Below, piece after piece: positions 26,598 to 35,646 of a stretch of DNA of 64,000 nucleotides. Made by a program: the position numbers and the translations under genes. The stretch is from Gottschalkia acidurici 9a (lineage in GTDB: Bacteria > Bacillota > Clostridia > Tissierellales > Gottschalkiaceae). The notes under the pieces were generated by a model. That model worked only from the letters and a program-made list of their open reading frames with translations. It was not told where the DNA came from and did not search any database. The DNA is taken from the NCBI RefSeq assembly GCF_000299355.1, contig NC_018664.1, positions 434,001 to 498,000 on the forward strand, written 5' to 3'. Each line of letters starts with the position of its first letter. Positions within the stretch are counted from its first letter, which is position 1.

Positions 26598-27757
26598 ATG
26601 AAACAAAAATCTAAAAAATTTTTAAGGTTATTTTAATAGGTATGTTTTTATTGATTGGGATTAACTTAGGTTTTAATAAGTTAGTTAACACAGAGTATCA
26701 ATCATTAAATGATATGGACAAGAATATGCTAAAGCAAATTTCACAAGTTTATGAAACATATAATAATGAATCTCAAAATATATGGAAAGAAGGATATAAC
26801 TTTAATAATATTCCTCTTGTACTGACACCTGTTAATAAAGATAAAGGAATGATACATGCATATTCATATGTGATAGGGGTGGATAAATTAGAAAAATCTA
26901 TATTTTCTAAGAGAATTGAAGTGCCAAAAGAAGTAAAGTTGCCACCAATATATAGGGTATCATCTTTATCTCCATCGTTAATTCGGTCGTGGATACCAGC
27001 TAATTTCTCGTTTAAGAACATAGGAGAGCAGCATGTTACATTTTTTAAATATAATCCTACTACTATTCAAACATCAAATACAGAAAGATCTTTTAAATAT
27101 TTTTTAATGCATGAAGTATTTCATGAATATAGACAGGTTCCAGTATGGAAGAATGTGAATGAGTTAAGTTCAAGTATATATGTAGAAGAAAGAAATAAGG
27201 AACAATATCAACTTTTACTAACAGAGCTTTCTATTTTAGATAAAGCGTGGGCTACAAGTAATAAAAATGAGTTAATAAATATTTTAAGTGACTTTATAAC
27301 TATAAGAGATGATCGCTATAGTAAATTTGAATATATGAAACAAGAAAAATCTGTTGAAACTTTGGAAGGATGTGCCCAATATACAGAATATAAATATTCA
27401 AATCAAGTAGGAGATATTGTTACGCCACCACTTACTGCAAATGGGAAAACCTATAAATTTACAGATGTATTTAGTAAAAAATCATTACAGGATTTCACTA
27501 GTAAAAGTAGCTTAAATGGTTTTATGGATAAAGATCTATACTATTATGTAGGTTCTTTAGAAGGAATGCTTTTAGATAAACTACAAGTTAACTGGAAAGA
27601 TAGAGTAGAAAATAATGAATTAATTTATGATGTTCTTAGAGATGAAGTACTTATACAAAAAAGTGATAGTGAAAAAAGCTTAGAATATATAAAAAATGAG
27701 TATGGATATGATAATTTTAGTCAGCAAGCTGAAATTATAATTAATAATTTAAAGTAA
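26598..27757 (+). CDS. Membrane-anchored putative zinc metallopeptidase, frameshifted at codon 7
   Basis: Unrecognised family with an HEVFHEY (HExxH) zinc-protease motif in the middle of the protein. An ATG at 26598 with RBS AAGGAGAG encodes MKQKSK, but the frame then stops after six more codons. Shifting one base at the adjacent A6/T5 runs (about 26611-26621) joins it to a continuous frame whose residues KKIFKVILIGMFLLIGINLG form a signal anchor. Without the shift, translation could only start at 26642, inside that helix. The rest (about 370 aa) is hydrophilic with Tyr-rich segments, so an extracytoplasmic enzyme is likely. Fate of the frameshift is unknown. Confidence 0.68.
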
Positions 27758-27908
27758 AGTATTTATTCAATTAAAAGCTAAATTATAGTAGCGATATATA
27801 ATGAATATGTTCTGAACTAACTTAATCTTATTCATTATTATATTTTTTATAGATATTAACTTTAACTAGAACAAAAGATTAAATGACTAATTTAAAAGGA
27901 GATGCATT

Positions 27909-28211
27909 ATGACAATTGAAGTTGTACCTGAATGGATGATTAATTTAGATGATGAAGATATTAACTTTATAAAGAATTTTCTTCTTACGTCTGGGTCTTT
28001 AAAAGAAATAGCGAAGCAGTATGGCGTTACTTATCCAACAGTAAGACTTAGACTTGATAGACTTATACAAAAGATTCAAACTAATGAAGAGAATATAAAT
28101 GAACCATATATTTCTTTGGTTAAGAGATTGGCATTGGACGAGAAAATTGATTTTGATACAGCTAAGTTATTAATTTCAGAGTATAAAAAAGTTAAAAAGG
28201 AGAACGACTAA
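27909..28211 (+). CDS. DUF2089-family HTH protein
   Basis: 100 aa: VPEWMINLDDEDINFIKNFLLTSGSLKEIAKQYGVTYPTVRLRLDRLIQKI is the DUF2089 signature with a helix-turn-helix at about 30-55. The usual N-terminal zinc ribbon of longer members is absent. AAAAGGAG RBS. Two bases separate its stop from the next gene, a small membrane protein, so the pair is probably an operon and the HTH protein its regulator. Confidence 0.82.
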   Translation: MTIEVVPEWMINLDDEDINFIKNFLLTSGSLKEIAKQYGVTYPTVRLRLDRLIQKIQTNEENINEPYISLVKRLALDEKIDFDTAKLLISEYKKVKKEND

Positions 28212-28212
28212 A

Positions 28213-28530
28213 ATGTTTATTATAAGTAATATAATAATTTCACTATTGCTCCTTGCAGGAGTAGTAATTTTACAAATATTTTTATCACAGAAAGAAAATA
28301 AATGGCTTGGACTTATACTTCCAATTATAAACGTAATACTTTCAATTATGGTATTACTAGGGATAGTTTCTTACTCAAATGAAGCATTTGGTATAATTGT
28401 GATACAGAATGTAATGTTATTTTTAATGTGCAATATTCCAACAATGATACTATTAGCAATTTATTTTGGATGCCGTAAGAAGTTTAAAAAGAATAGAGAA
28501 ATTGATAAGATGAATATTCAAGATTTATAA
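28213..28530 (+). CDS. Small membrane protein partnered with DUF2089
   Basis: 105 aa with three hydrophobic helices (about 3-25, 34-55 and 62-90) and a basic C-terminal tail. No family recognised. RBS AAAAGGAG lies at the end of the DUF2089 gene. The HTH plus small-membrane-protein arrangement resembles regulator and membrane-sensor pairs. Confidence 0.7.
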   Translation: MFIISNIIISLLLLAGVVILQIFLSQKENKWLGLILPIINVILSIMVLLGIVSYSNEAFGIIVIQNVMLFLMCNIPTMILLAIYFGCRKKFKKNREIDKMNIQDL

Positions 28531-28624
28531 TGACTTTAAGTTTGGTTAATAAGTTATAACTAATTGCTTCATTAATTATAACTTATTAAATACTATGAGA
28601 TGAACATAATGAAGACAAACATAA

Positions 28625-28660
28625 AGCCTATATCTTTATTTGTAAATAAAGATATAGGCT
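28625..28660. terminator. Convergent terminator
   Basis: AGCCTATATCTTTATT / AATAAAGATATAGGCT perfect 16-base stem seven bases from the stop of the minus-strand activase gene. Confidence 0.85.
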
Positions 28661-28666
28661 ATTTTA

Positions 28667-29446
28667 TTATCTACGTTTTCTTCTAAGCATATCCTGACCT
28701 ATAACAGCAGCCCCTATAGCTCCATTATATTGAGAATAAGGTGAAGTATAAATTTTCTTATTACCTAGTTTCTCGCTTATAATATTAGTAAGCTCTTTAC
28801 TTTTAGCTAGTCCACCAGTAAAAGCAATACCTTCTTCAACACCCATTTTGTTAGCTAAATTAGCTATACGATTAGCTATAGAGTGAAGAATTCCACAAGC
28901 AACAGACTCTTTAGTAGATCCACTAGCAAGTAAACTTATAACTTCAGATTCTGCAAATACAGTACACATACTGTTAATATTTTCAGGAGTTGCTCCTTTA
29001 GTTAAACTATCAATGTCACTTATATCAGACCCTAATAGATTAGACATAACTTCAAGAAATCTACCAGTACCCGCAGCACATTTATCATTCATAAGGAAAT
29101 CAGCTAGATTACCGTCTCTATCAAGCTTTATAACCTTACTATCTTGACCCCCAATATCAAGTATAGTTCTAACATCACTGTTTAAATAATGGGCTCCTTT
29201 ACCATGACAAGTTATTTCAGTAATATCCTTATCCGCAAAATCAATAGAAACTCTACCATAACCAGTTGAGACTATAAAAACATCTTCCCTTTTAAGATTA
29301 GCTTTAGATAATAAAGAATTTAAGGCTTCAGTACAAGCATTTTTTGGACTCCATCCAGTAGGAAGAATAATATATTCAAAGTTTTCACCATCGAATAAGA
29401 CTCCCTTAGTAGCAACTGATCCAGAGTCAATACCTACAGAGTACAA
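28667..29446 (-). CDS. Acyl-CoA dehydratase activase / double-cubane reductase ATPase (HgdC/YjiL-like)
   Basis: ASKHA-fold ATPase that injects low-potential electrons into its partner using a [4Fe-4S] cluster at a dimer interface. Seen: phosphate-1 motif GIDSGSVATKGVLFDG, LDIGGQDSKVI, the cluster-binding Cys in MNDKCAAGTGRFLE and MCTVFAESEV, and FTGGLAKSKEL. 259 aa is normal for HgdC/BadG-type activators. It ends the two-gene unit with the dehydratase-like gene upstream, 12 bases apart. Confidence 0.87.
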   Translation of the reverse strand: MYSVGIDSGSVATKGVLFDGENFEYIILPTGWSPKNACTEALNSLLSKANLKREDVFIVSTGYGRVSIDFADKDITEITCHGKGAHYLNSDVRTILDIGGQDSKVIKLDRDGNLADFLMNDKCAAGTGRFLEVMSNLLGSDISDIDSLTKGATPENINSMCTVFAESEVISLLASGSTKESVACGILHSIANRIANLANKMGVEEGIAFTGGLAKSKELTNIISEKLGNKKIYTSPYSQYNGAIGAAVIGQDMLRRKRR

Positions 29447-29458
29447 TTATAACACCTC

Positions 29459-30610
29459 CTAAAGCATCTCAACAAATGCAGATATACGAGTTTGAAGTTG
29501 TCCGATATCAGATTGAGAATAGTCTGTTTCTAAACTCATGTAAGGGATATTTTTCTCACCGTTAACAAAGTTTTTAATTCTAAAAGTTTCAACGTTATAA
29601 GTGTGGCAAGCTTGAAGAATCATATCTATAACACCATCAACCTTATATTCATCAACTAAATTATCAAGTAGTTTTAATCTACCATCATTAGGAGACATAC
29701 AAGAACAAGGTATATTTAGATATTTTTTAGTTAAAGCATCGTATGGTTCTATAGTTTCATCTACTAATTCCTCGTAACTTTTAACTCCAGTACAGTTTTC
29801 GTAACATACTACAACACCACCAGCTTCTTCTATTAGCTTAACTACTTTTTGAGTAGCACCACCTATAGGACATCCTGTTATAAGGATTCTAGGAGCATCT
29901 TCACTAACTTTTCTAACTCCACTATTGTATTCATCCATTATATTTTTAGAAACTTCTTTTATACTGTTTATCTTCTCAGCTTGATCAGTTTTAAAAGTAG
30001 ATCCGAAAAGTACACTAAGCATTTCCATACCTGTCATTGGAGGAGGACAAAGCTTAGATAATTCATAAAATTCTTTAAGAGCTACTCTTTCTTCATTACG
30101 TGATTTTATAGCTTTTTTTAGATCCTCATCAGTTATAGTAACATTAAGTTCTTTTTCAATTCTCTCTTTTAATCTAACCATTTCGTTACGCCATAAGTTA
30201 AAAGCATCTTCAGTGTCAGAAACTTGAGGTAATTGCATTACATGAACAGGTTTAACTTCGTTCATATATTCGAACATTTTCTTTTTACCATCACAAGTAG
30301 TTTCTCCAACTATAAGATCAGCAAAATAGAAATAAGGACATGTATCAGTGATAGCAAAACCGTAGCTTGCTTTAATAAGAGGACAAAGATTTCTTGGTAA
30401 GTGTTTTTCTGCCGCAGGTATAGATTCGTCGCTCATAGAACAAAGTGATATAGGAATAGCTCCTCCAGCTATCATTATTTCATAAGGAGTATATACACAA
30501 TAAGTTCCTATTATATGTTTACCTTGTTCCTTCAACTCTTTTATGTTCATAAATCCTTGTTGTCTAGCTTCATCAAATTCATTAAAAGCTTTTGGTAAAT
30601 TAAAATTCAT
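29459..30610 (-). CDS. 2-hydroxyacyl-CoA dehydratase-family protein, YjiM/double-cubane-protein type
   Basis: HgdB-like iron-sulfur protein, 383 aa. Seen: YTPYEIMIAGGAIPISLC, NLCPLIKASYGF, TTCDGKKKMFEY, CPPPMTGMEML, ITGCPIGGATQKVVKLIEEAGGVVVCYENCTG and ILQACHTYNVET, with about ten cysteines. A single such subunit paired with one activase, with no second dehydratase subunit or CoA-transferase nearby, matches the YjiM/YjiL and double-cubane-cluster protein arrangement rather than a true hydroxyglutaryl-CoA dehydratase. The substrate is therefore unknown. RBS on the minus strand is weak in the leader. Confidence 0.82.
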   Translation of the reverse strand: MNFNLPKAFNEFDEARQQGFMNIKELKEQGKHIIGTYCVYTPYEIMIAGGAIPISLCSMSDESIPAAEKHLPRNLCPLIKASYGFAITDTCPYFYFADLIVGETTCDGKKKMFEYMNEVKPVHVMQLPQVSDTEDAFNLWRNEMVRLKERIEKELNVTITDEDLKKAIKSRNEERVALKEFYELSKLCPPPMTGMEMLSVLFGSTFKTDQAEKINSIKEVSKNIMDEYNSGVRKVSEDAPRILITGCPIGGATQKVVKLIEEAGGVVVCYENCTGVKSYEELVDETIEPYDALTKKYLNIPCSCMSPNDGRLKLLDNLVDEYKVDGVIDMILQACHTYNVETFRIKNFVNGEKNIPYMSLETDYSQSDIGQLQTRISAFVEML

Positions 30611-30941
30611 ATGTCAGCCGTTATATAAAACTCATAAGATGAATAATAAGCTTTACTAACAGCATTCACCCCTTTTCATTATATTTTATAAAAAATACAT
30701 ATTTATTTAAACATCTACTTATATCTAATTCTATTAAAATAAGTCGTTTGGTGTCTAATAGAAAAAACTTATAGGTATCAAAATATGTATAGAAAAAGGG
30801 AATGGGCAAGAAATCAAATAGTGAGCATAGTAGAGAATTTAGAATTTTAATTTTTAGATACTGTAAGAAAAAATTAAAAAGATAAAATTATTAATTTTAT
30901 GCTGTTAGTAAATTTATAATATATTTATGAGTTAGCTAGCT
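30611..30941. other. Intergenic region
   Basis: 330 AT-rich bases between two minus-strand genes. They contain the upstream region of the dehydratase-like gene, but I see no convincing operator, RNA or small gene. Confidence 0.4.
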
Positions 30942-32201
30942 TTATAGTAATTTTTCTAGATTTTGCGTAGGATTATTTGGATAGTCTACAACTTTTCCTT
31001 CCCATGTTCTTATTTTTATCGAATCTTTTCCTCTTGAAATTAAGTACTGTGGAGCAATAGGAGTTTTTCCGTCTCCATCAGGAGCATTTAAAATATAAGT
31101 AGGCACAGCCATACCAGAAGTATAACCCCTTAAGTATTCCACTATTTCTATTCCATCATCAACAGATGTATTAAAGTGCGTAGTTCCAATTACTTCTTTA
31201 GCATGGAATATATAATAAGGTCTAATTCTACATTTTAAAAGTTCATGATTTAAAAGTCGCATTACATATTTATCGTTATTGACACCATTTAGAAGAACAG
31301 CTTGATTTCCTAGTGGAATACCTGAAAGAGATAATTTATCACAGGCTTTTTTTACTTCTTTAGTTATTTCCATAGGATGATTGAACTGAGTGTTTATATA
31401 CAGTGGGGGATACTTTTTTAAAATATTTACTAGATTATCAGTAATTCTTTGAGGTAATGTGACTAGAGTTCTAGTTCCAAGTCTAATATATTCAACTGAA
31501 GGAATGGCATGAATCTCTCCCAAAAGCCAATCGAGTCTTTCATCAGAAAGAGCTAGGGCATCCCCACCAGTAATTAGAACATCTCTTATTTCTGGATTTT
31601 CTTTTATATAATCTATAGATTCTTTAAGAGCTTCGATTGAGGTATCATTATCACATGAACCTATATTTCTTCTCCTTTGGCAGTGTCTACAATACATAGC
31701 ACATTCATTAGTAACGTTTATGATAAGTCTATCAGGATATCTTCTAGTTATAGAGCCTGCTGGATTGGTGAACTCTTCACCCATAGGATCATCTATACCT
31801 TCACCTAATAGTTCAAGACTTGTTGGAATTGATTGTAGTTTGATTGGATCAAGTTTATTATCATCGTCTATTAATGATAAATAGTAGGGTGAAATTCCCC
31901 AACGATAGCTTTTCTCTACATTTTTTATACCTTCAATTTCTTCTGCATCAAGTGATATAACTTGAGTTAATATATTTACATCTGAGATTCTATTAGATAA
32001 CTGCCATTTATAATTATTCCAATCATCTTCAGTTGCATTTAAGATAGAGAGTAGTTTTTGTTTTTCTTTTACTTTTTTCTCTTGTTCTAATGACATTCCT
32101 TTCGAAATATTTTTTTTCGCATCAAGATAATCTTGAATTCTAGACTTTAGTTCTTTAGCTCTATCAAGAGCTATTTGCCTTCTTTTGATAGTTCTATCCA
32201 T
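30942..32201 (-). CDS. eam: Glutamate 2,3-aminomutase (lysine 2,3-aminomutase family)
   Basis: Radical-SAM, PLP-dependent aminomutase that converts L-glutamate to beta-glutamate, a possible osmolyte. Seen: radical-SAM motif CAMYCRHC (CxxxCxxC), ITGGDALALSD, PLP-site region and C-terminal NAPDGDGKTPIAPQY. In lysine aminomutase two Asp residues bind the substrate amino group; here they are replaced by Lys (FHAKEVIG) and Asn (LNAPDG), spaced 37 residues apart, as reported for glutamate 2,3-aminomutase of C. difficile. The start was placed at the ATG after AAGGAGG; an ATG 18 bases upstream overlaps the RBS. 419 aa. Confidence 0.85.
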   Translation of the reverse strand: MDRTIKRRQIALDRAKELKSRIQDYLDAKKNISKGMSLEQEKKVKEKQKLLSILNATEDDWNNYKWQLSNRISDVNILTQVISLDAEEIEGIKNVEKSYRWGISPYYLSLIDDDNKLDPIKLQSIPTSLELLGEGIDDPMGEEFTNPAGSITRRYPDRLIINVTNECAMYCRHCQRRRNIGSCDNDTSIEALKESIDYIKENPEIRDVLITGGDALALSDERLDWLLGEIHAIPSVEYIRLGTRTLVTLPQRITDNLVNILKKYPPLYINTQFNHPMEITKEVKKACDKLSLSGIPLGNQAVLLNGVNNDKYVMRLLNHELLKCRIRPYYIFHAKEVIGTTHFNTSVDDGIEIVEYLRGYTSGMAVPTYILNAPDGDGKTPIAPQYLISRGKDSIKIRTWEGKVVDYPNNPTQNLEKLL

Positions 32202-32462
32202 CCAAAGTTCCTCCTTCATTTAAGTTAAGTGCGGTTGCGAATTAAAGTAGTCCAATTATATCTTATCATAATATGTAGTAAAACCCAAATAAGCTAGATT
32301 AATGACATTATGGAAGATAACAATGATAAGTAAGACTAAAAGTAAAAATGAAGACTTATCTTTGCTTTAAAACTATGGTAAAATCATATGAAAAGATTGT
32401 TAAAATAATATAGAAAATAACGGTTAAATTATATATAAATAGACAGGAATGAGGAATGTTAA

Positions 32463-33827
32463 ATGGTTAAAAAAAATGAAATAATAGATCTATATATAAA
32501 AGAAGTAAAGTTTCCAAACAAAGGTTTAGCATATGTAGATGACAAAGAGATAACTGTAAAAAATGCTATTAAAGATCAAAAAGTTAGAGCGAGAATAACT
32601 AAGAATAAGAAGGACAAGGTAGAAGCTAAAATATTAGAAGTGATAGAAAAATCACCAATAGAAGTAGATTCAGAATGTACTCACTTTGGTAAATGTGGAG
32701 GTTGTTCATATCAAACATTACCATACGAAGAACAGCTTAAATTAAAACAAAGTCAAGTTAAAGAGCTTTTAGATAGTGCGGACATAGGGGATTATGAATT
32801 CTTAGATATAGTACCTAGTCCGAATAAATTTGAATATAGAAATAAGATGGAATTTACTTTTGGAGATGTGGAAAAGGGTGGAGAACTAGCCTTGGGTATG
32901 CATGAGAAAGGTAGATTTTATGAAATTGTAGTAGTAGATGACTGTAAAATAGTTGATGAAGACTTCACTAGCATACTAACTACTATTCTAGAATACTTCA
33001 GAGAAAAGAAGACACCATTCTATAATAAAAATAGACATGAAGGAATATTAAGACACTTAGTGGTTAGAAAAGCTATAAAAGAAAAGCAAATACTAATAAA
33101 CTTAGTAACTAGCTCACAAGGAGAGTTACAATTAGATGAATTAGTTGAAAAGATTAAAGATCTAAAATTAAATAGTAAGTTAAAAGGAATCCTACACACT
33201 ATAAATGACGGACTATCAGATACTGTTCAAAGCGATGAAACTAGAATACTATATGGACAAGATTATATAACTGAAGAATTGCTAGGACTTAAATTTAAAA
33301 TATCCGCATTTTCATTCTTCCAGACAAATTCACTAGGAGCTGAAAAGCTATATTCAGTAGTAAGAGATTTCGCAGGTGAGACTAAAGATAAAGTAGTATT
33401 TGACCTTTATTGTGGAACTGGAACTATAGCTCAGATAGTAGCACCTATAGCTAAGAAAGTTTATGGAATAGAGATCGTTGAAGAAGCTGTAGAAAGAGCT
33501 AAGGAAAATGCAGAATTAAATGGACTAGATAATTGTGAATTTATAGCTGGAGATGTTATGGAAAAGGTTAAGGAACTAACAGAAAAACCGGATATAATAA
33601 TACTAGATCCACCAAGAGATGGAATACATCCAAAAGCTATACACAAGATAATAGACTTCGCACCAGAGGAATTCGTATATGTATCTTGTAAGCCTACTTC
33701 ACTAGCTAGAGACTTACCAGTGTTTATAGAAAGAGGATATAAAGTAGAGAAAGTCCAGTGTGTGGATATGTTTCCTATGACGCCACATGTGGAGAGTGTG
33801 ATACTACTACATCGGAAAAGTATCTAA
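32463..33827 (+). CDS. rlmD: 23S rRNA (uracil-5-)-methyltransferase RlmD/RumA
   Basis: Methylates a uracil of 23S rRNA using SAM. Seen: N-terminal TRAM domain (about 1-60), four-Cys Fe-S motif in CTHFGKCGGCSYQTL, SAM-binding VFDLYCGTGTIAQIV, IILDPPRDG and catalytic CKPTSLARDL, ending MTPHVESVILLHRKSI. 454 aa, complete. The 3' end is a known integration site of clostridial and streptococcal elements. The last eleven codons appear to be supplied by an inserted element, since alternative rlmD ends occur at 43.93 and 45.79 kb. Confidence 0.92.
   Translation: MVKKNEIIDLYIKEVKFPNKGLAYVDDKEITVKNAIKDQKVRARITKNKKDKVEAKILEVIEKSPIEVDSECTHFGKCGGCSYQTLPYEEQLKLKQSQVKELLDSADIGDYEFLDIVPSPNKFEYRNKMEFTFGDVEKGGELALGMHEKGRFYEIVVVDDCKIVDEDFTSILTTILEYFREKKTPFYNKNRHEGILRHLVVRKAIKEKQILINLVTSSQGELQLDELVEKIKDLKLNSKLKGILHTINDGLSDTVQSDETRILYGQDYITEELLGLKFKISAFSFFQTNSLGAEKLYSVVRDFAGETKDKVVFDLYCGTGTIAQIVAPIAKKVYGIEIVEEAVERAKENAELNGLDNCEFIAGDVMEKVKELTEKPDIIILDPPRDGIHPKAIHKIIDFAPEEFVYVSCKPTSLARDLPVFIERGYKVEKVQCVDMFPMTPHVESVILLHRKSI
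33783..33795 (+). repeat. attL-like direct repeat at the rlmD 3' end
   Basis: CCACATGTGGAGA, encoding Pro-His-Val-Glu of RlmD. An identical 13-mer is at 45786-45798, and a variant CACGTGGAGA is at 43925-43934. Confidence 0.75.
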
Positions 33828-34103
33828 GAGTCCTTGATTTTAGGCACTTTGAGGGGTTTTTTCAATTTTCACAAAGTGACCGAAAAGGGAAGAAAAAAAC
33901 AATTTCTGACGGTATGAACGTGTCAGTGGTTCTTGATATGGTGTCTGGGAACACATCTAAGTAAGGTTAACATTTTTACTATTTTTTTATTATTCAACTA
34001 AATAAGAACATGTCGTGAAATCGTTCATTTTCAAGCTAAATTGAGAATGGACGGTCTCTTTTTGTTTTCAGAAATTTATTTTAGAAAGGATGTGATTTCA
34101 GGT

Positions 34104-34547
34104 ATGGGTAGGAAAATGAAGGAGTATTCTTCTTCGCAAGAAGAGGTTGTGATAGAAGGCAAAACGAATACACAGGTGGATAAAATCAAGAATTTAAGGC
34201 TAAATCAGCTTGTAAATTTTAAAGATCATCCGTTTAAGGTAGAGACGAATACAGAGTTGTTTGAATTAATGCAGAGCATAGAAAAGGATGGAGTTCTCGT
34301 TCCACTGCTAGCCAGACCTAATCCGAATGGAGAAGGCTATGAGTTGATTTCTGGTCATAGAAGAAAAGCTGCTTGTGAGTGGACAGGGGTGACGGAAGTG
34401 CCTGTTATTATTCGTGAACTTGATAATTGTCAGGCGGCCATTGCGAAGGTTGATAGCAACTTACAGAGAGAGAACATTAGGCCAAGTGAGAAAGCATTTG
34501 CATACCGAATGAAATTAGAAGCAATAGAACAGCAGGGAAGGTTGTAA
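34104..34547 (+). pseudogene. ParB/Spo0J-family partition protein, C-terminally truncated
   Basis: 147 aa remain of a roughly 300-aa ICE-type ParB. Seen: the ParB nuclease-like domain with LRLNQLVNFKDHPFKV, IEKDGVLVPLLARPN, GYELISGHRRKAACEWTG (the GHRR box) and NLQRENIRPSEKAFAYRMKLEA. It ends abruptly at EAIEQQGRL, where recombinase sequence begins in another frame. The DNA-binding HTH and dimerisation region are lost, so it is not expected to function. Start taken at MGRKMKEYSS after AAAGGATG; the spacing is long. Confidence 0.75.
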
Positions 34548-35495
34548 AACGAATTTATCGAGAGTATTTAGAAGGTGCAAGTCTGATAGAAATAGCAAGA
34601 GGGTTGATGGCTGATAATATTCTGACTTCTGCCGGGAAAGCGAAGTGGCGACCAGAAACCATAAAAAATCCTTCAGAATGAGAAGTATATCGGCGATGCT
34701 CTTTTGCAGAAAACTTACACAGTAGATTTTCTTACCAAAAATCGAGTAAAGAATGATGGCATTGTTCCTCAGTATTATGTAGAGAACAACCATGAGGCAA
34801 TCATACCGAGAGATTTATTTATGCAGGTGCAGGAGGAAATGGAGCGTAGGATCAATATACACAGTGGAAAAAGTGGAAAGAAACGAGTCTACAGCAGTAA
34901 ATATGCTTTATCCACCATAGTAGTCTGCGGACATTGTGGAGATATTTTTCAAAGAATTCACTGGAATAATCATGGTTGTAAATCTATTGTATGGAGGTGT
35001 GCGAGCAGGCTTGATAAAACAGAGGTGGATTGTCCAGCACGAACTATGCGAGAAGAAGATTTGCAGAATGCGGTGGTGCAGGCGGTCAATAAGGTTTTCG
35101 AATCCAAGACACAGTTCACGAGTATTCTGAGTCGAAAAATTGCGGTAGTCATGAGCCAGGTTGATGGCGGTGAGGTAGAACTGATTAATCAGAAGTTGGA
35201 ACAGCTGCAGAAGGAACTGCTCAAACTAGCGAATAACAATCAGGATTATTCTATTCTTACTGATGAGATTTATCGACTTCGAGATGAGAAAGAGGCTGCA
35301 TTGGCTAAGAATGCGGGATTTGCAAGTCAGAAACAGCGAATGGGCGAAATGACAAAATTTCTTAAAGAGCAGAAAGGCGTCCTACAGGAGTATGACGAGT
35401 AGATTGTGCGTAAGCTGATAGAAAAAATTACGGTTTACGATGAGAAAATCACAGTAGAATTTAAATCAGGAATGGAGATAGACGTGGAGGTGTAA
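34548..35495 (+). pseudogene. Large serine recombinase, 3' remnant
   Basis: The resolvase catalytic domain is missing. Remaining: VVKRIYREYLEGASLIEIARGL (recombinase domain), KWRPETIKN, a two-base deletion near 34672, then EKYIGDALLQKTYTVDFLTK, the zinc-ribbon region VVCGHCGDIFQRIHW...CPARTMRE and a coiled coil (34704-35402). After an in-frame TAG at 35400 the frame continues QIVRKLIEKITVYDEKITVEFKSG to 35495. It was probably the integrase of this element before deletion; it cannot catalyse excision now. Confidence 0.8.
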
Positions 35496-35519
35496 AATTC
35501 AATATCAAAATATAGTGAT

Positions 35520-35562
35520 AACACCCTGGTAGTTTGTAATAAACTAGCAGGGTGTTATTTTG
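35520..35562 (+). terminator. Terminator between recombinase remnant and cargo cassette
   Basis: AACACCCTG-GTAGTTT / AAACTA-GCAGGGTGTT stem-loop followed by ATTTTGCTT. Confidence 0.75.
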
Positions 35563-35596
35563 CTTAAATAAAATAAAGTTAATTAGGTAAAATAAT

Positions 35597-35625
35597 TTGA
35601 CAATAATAAAAGCATTATATATAAT
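35597..35625 (+). promoter_or_regulatory. Perfect sigma-A promoter for the cargo cassette
   Basis: TTGACA (35597-35602), 17-base spacer, TATAAT (35620-35625); TAGGAGG and ATG follow within 22 bases, so the leader is short. Confidence 0.85.
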
Positions 35626-35646
35626 TAGATTATTAGGAGGTAGACT

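Noticed and set aside
33758-33964. 68-codon frame overlapping the end of rlmD
   Set aside because: It mostly overlaps rlmD in another frame, has no RBS and spans the att junction.
35460-35500. GACGTGGAGG near the recombinase stop as an att site
   Set aside because: It encodes the recombinase C-terminus, lacks the CAYGTGGAGA core and no rlmD-like frame surrounds it.
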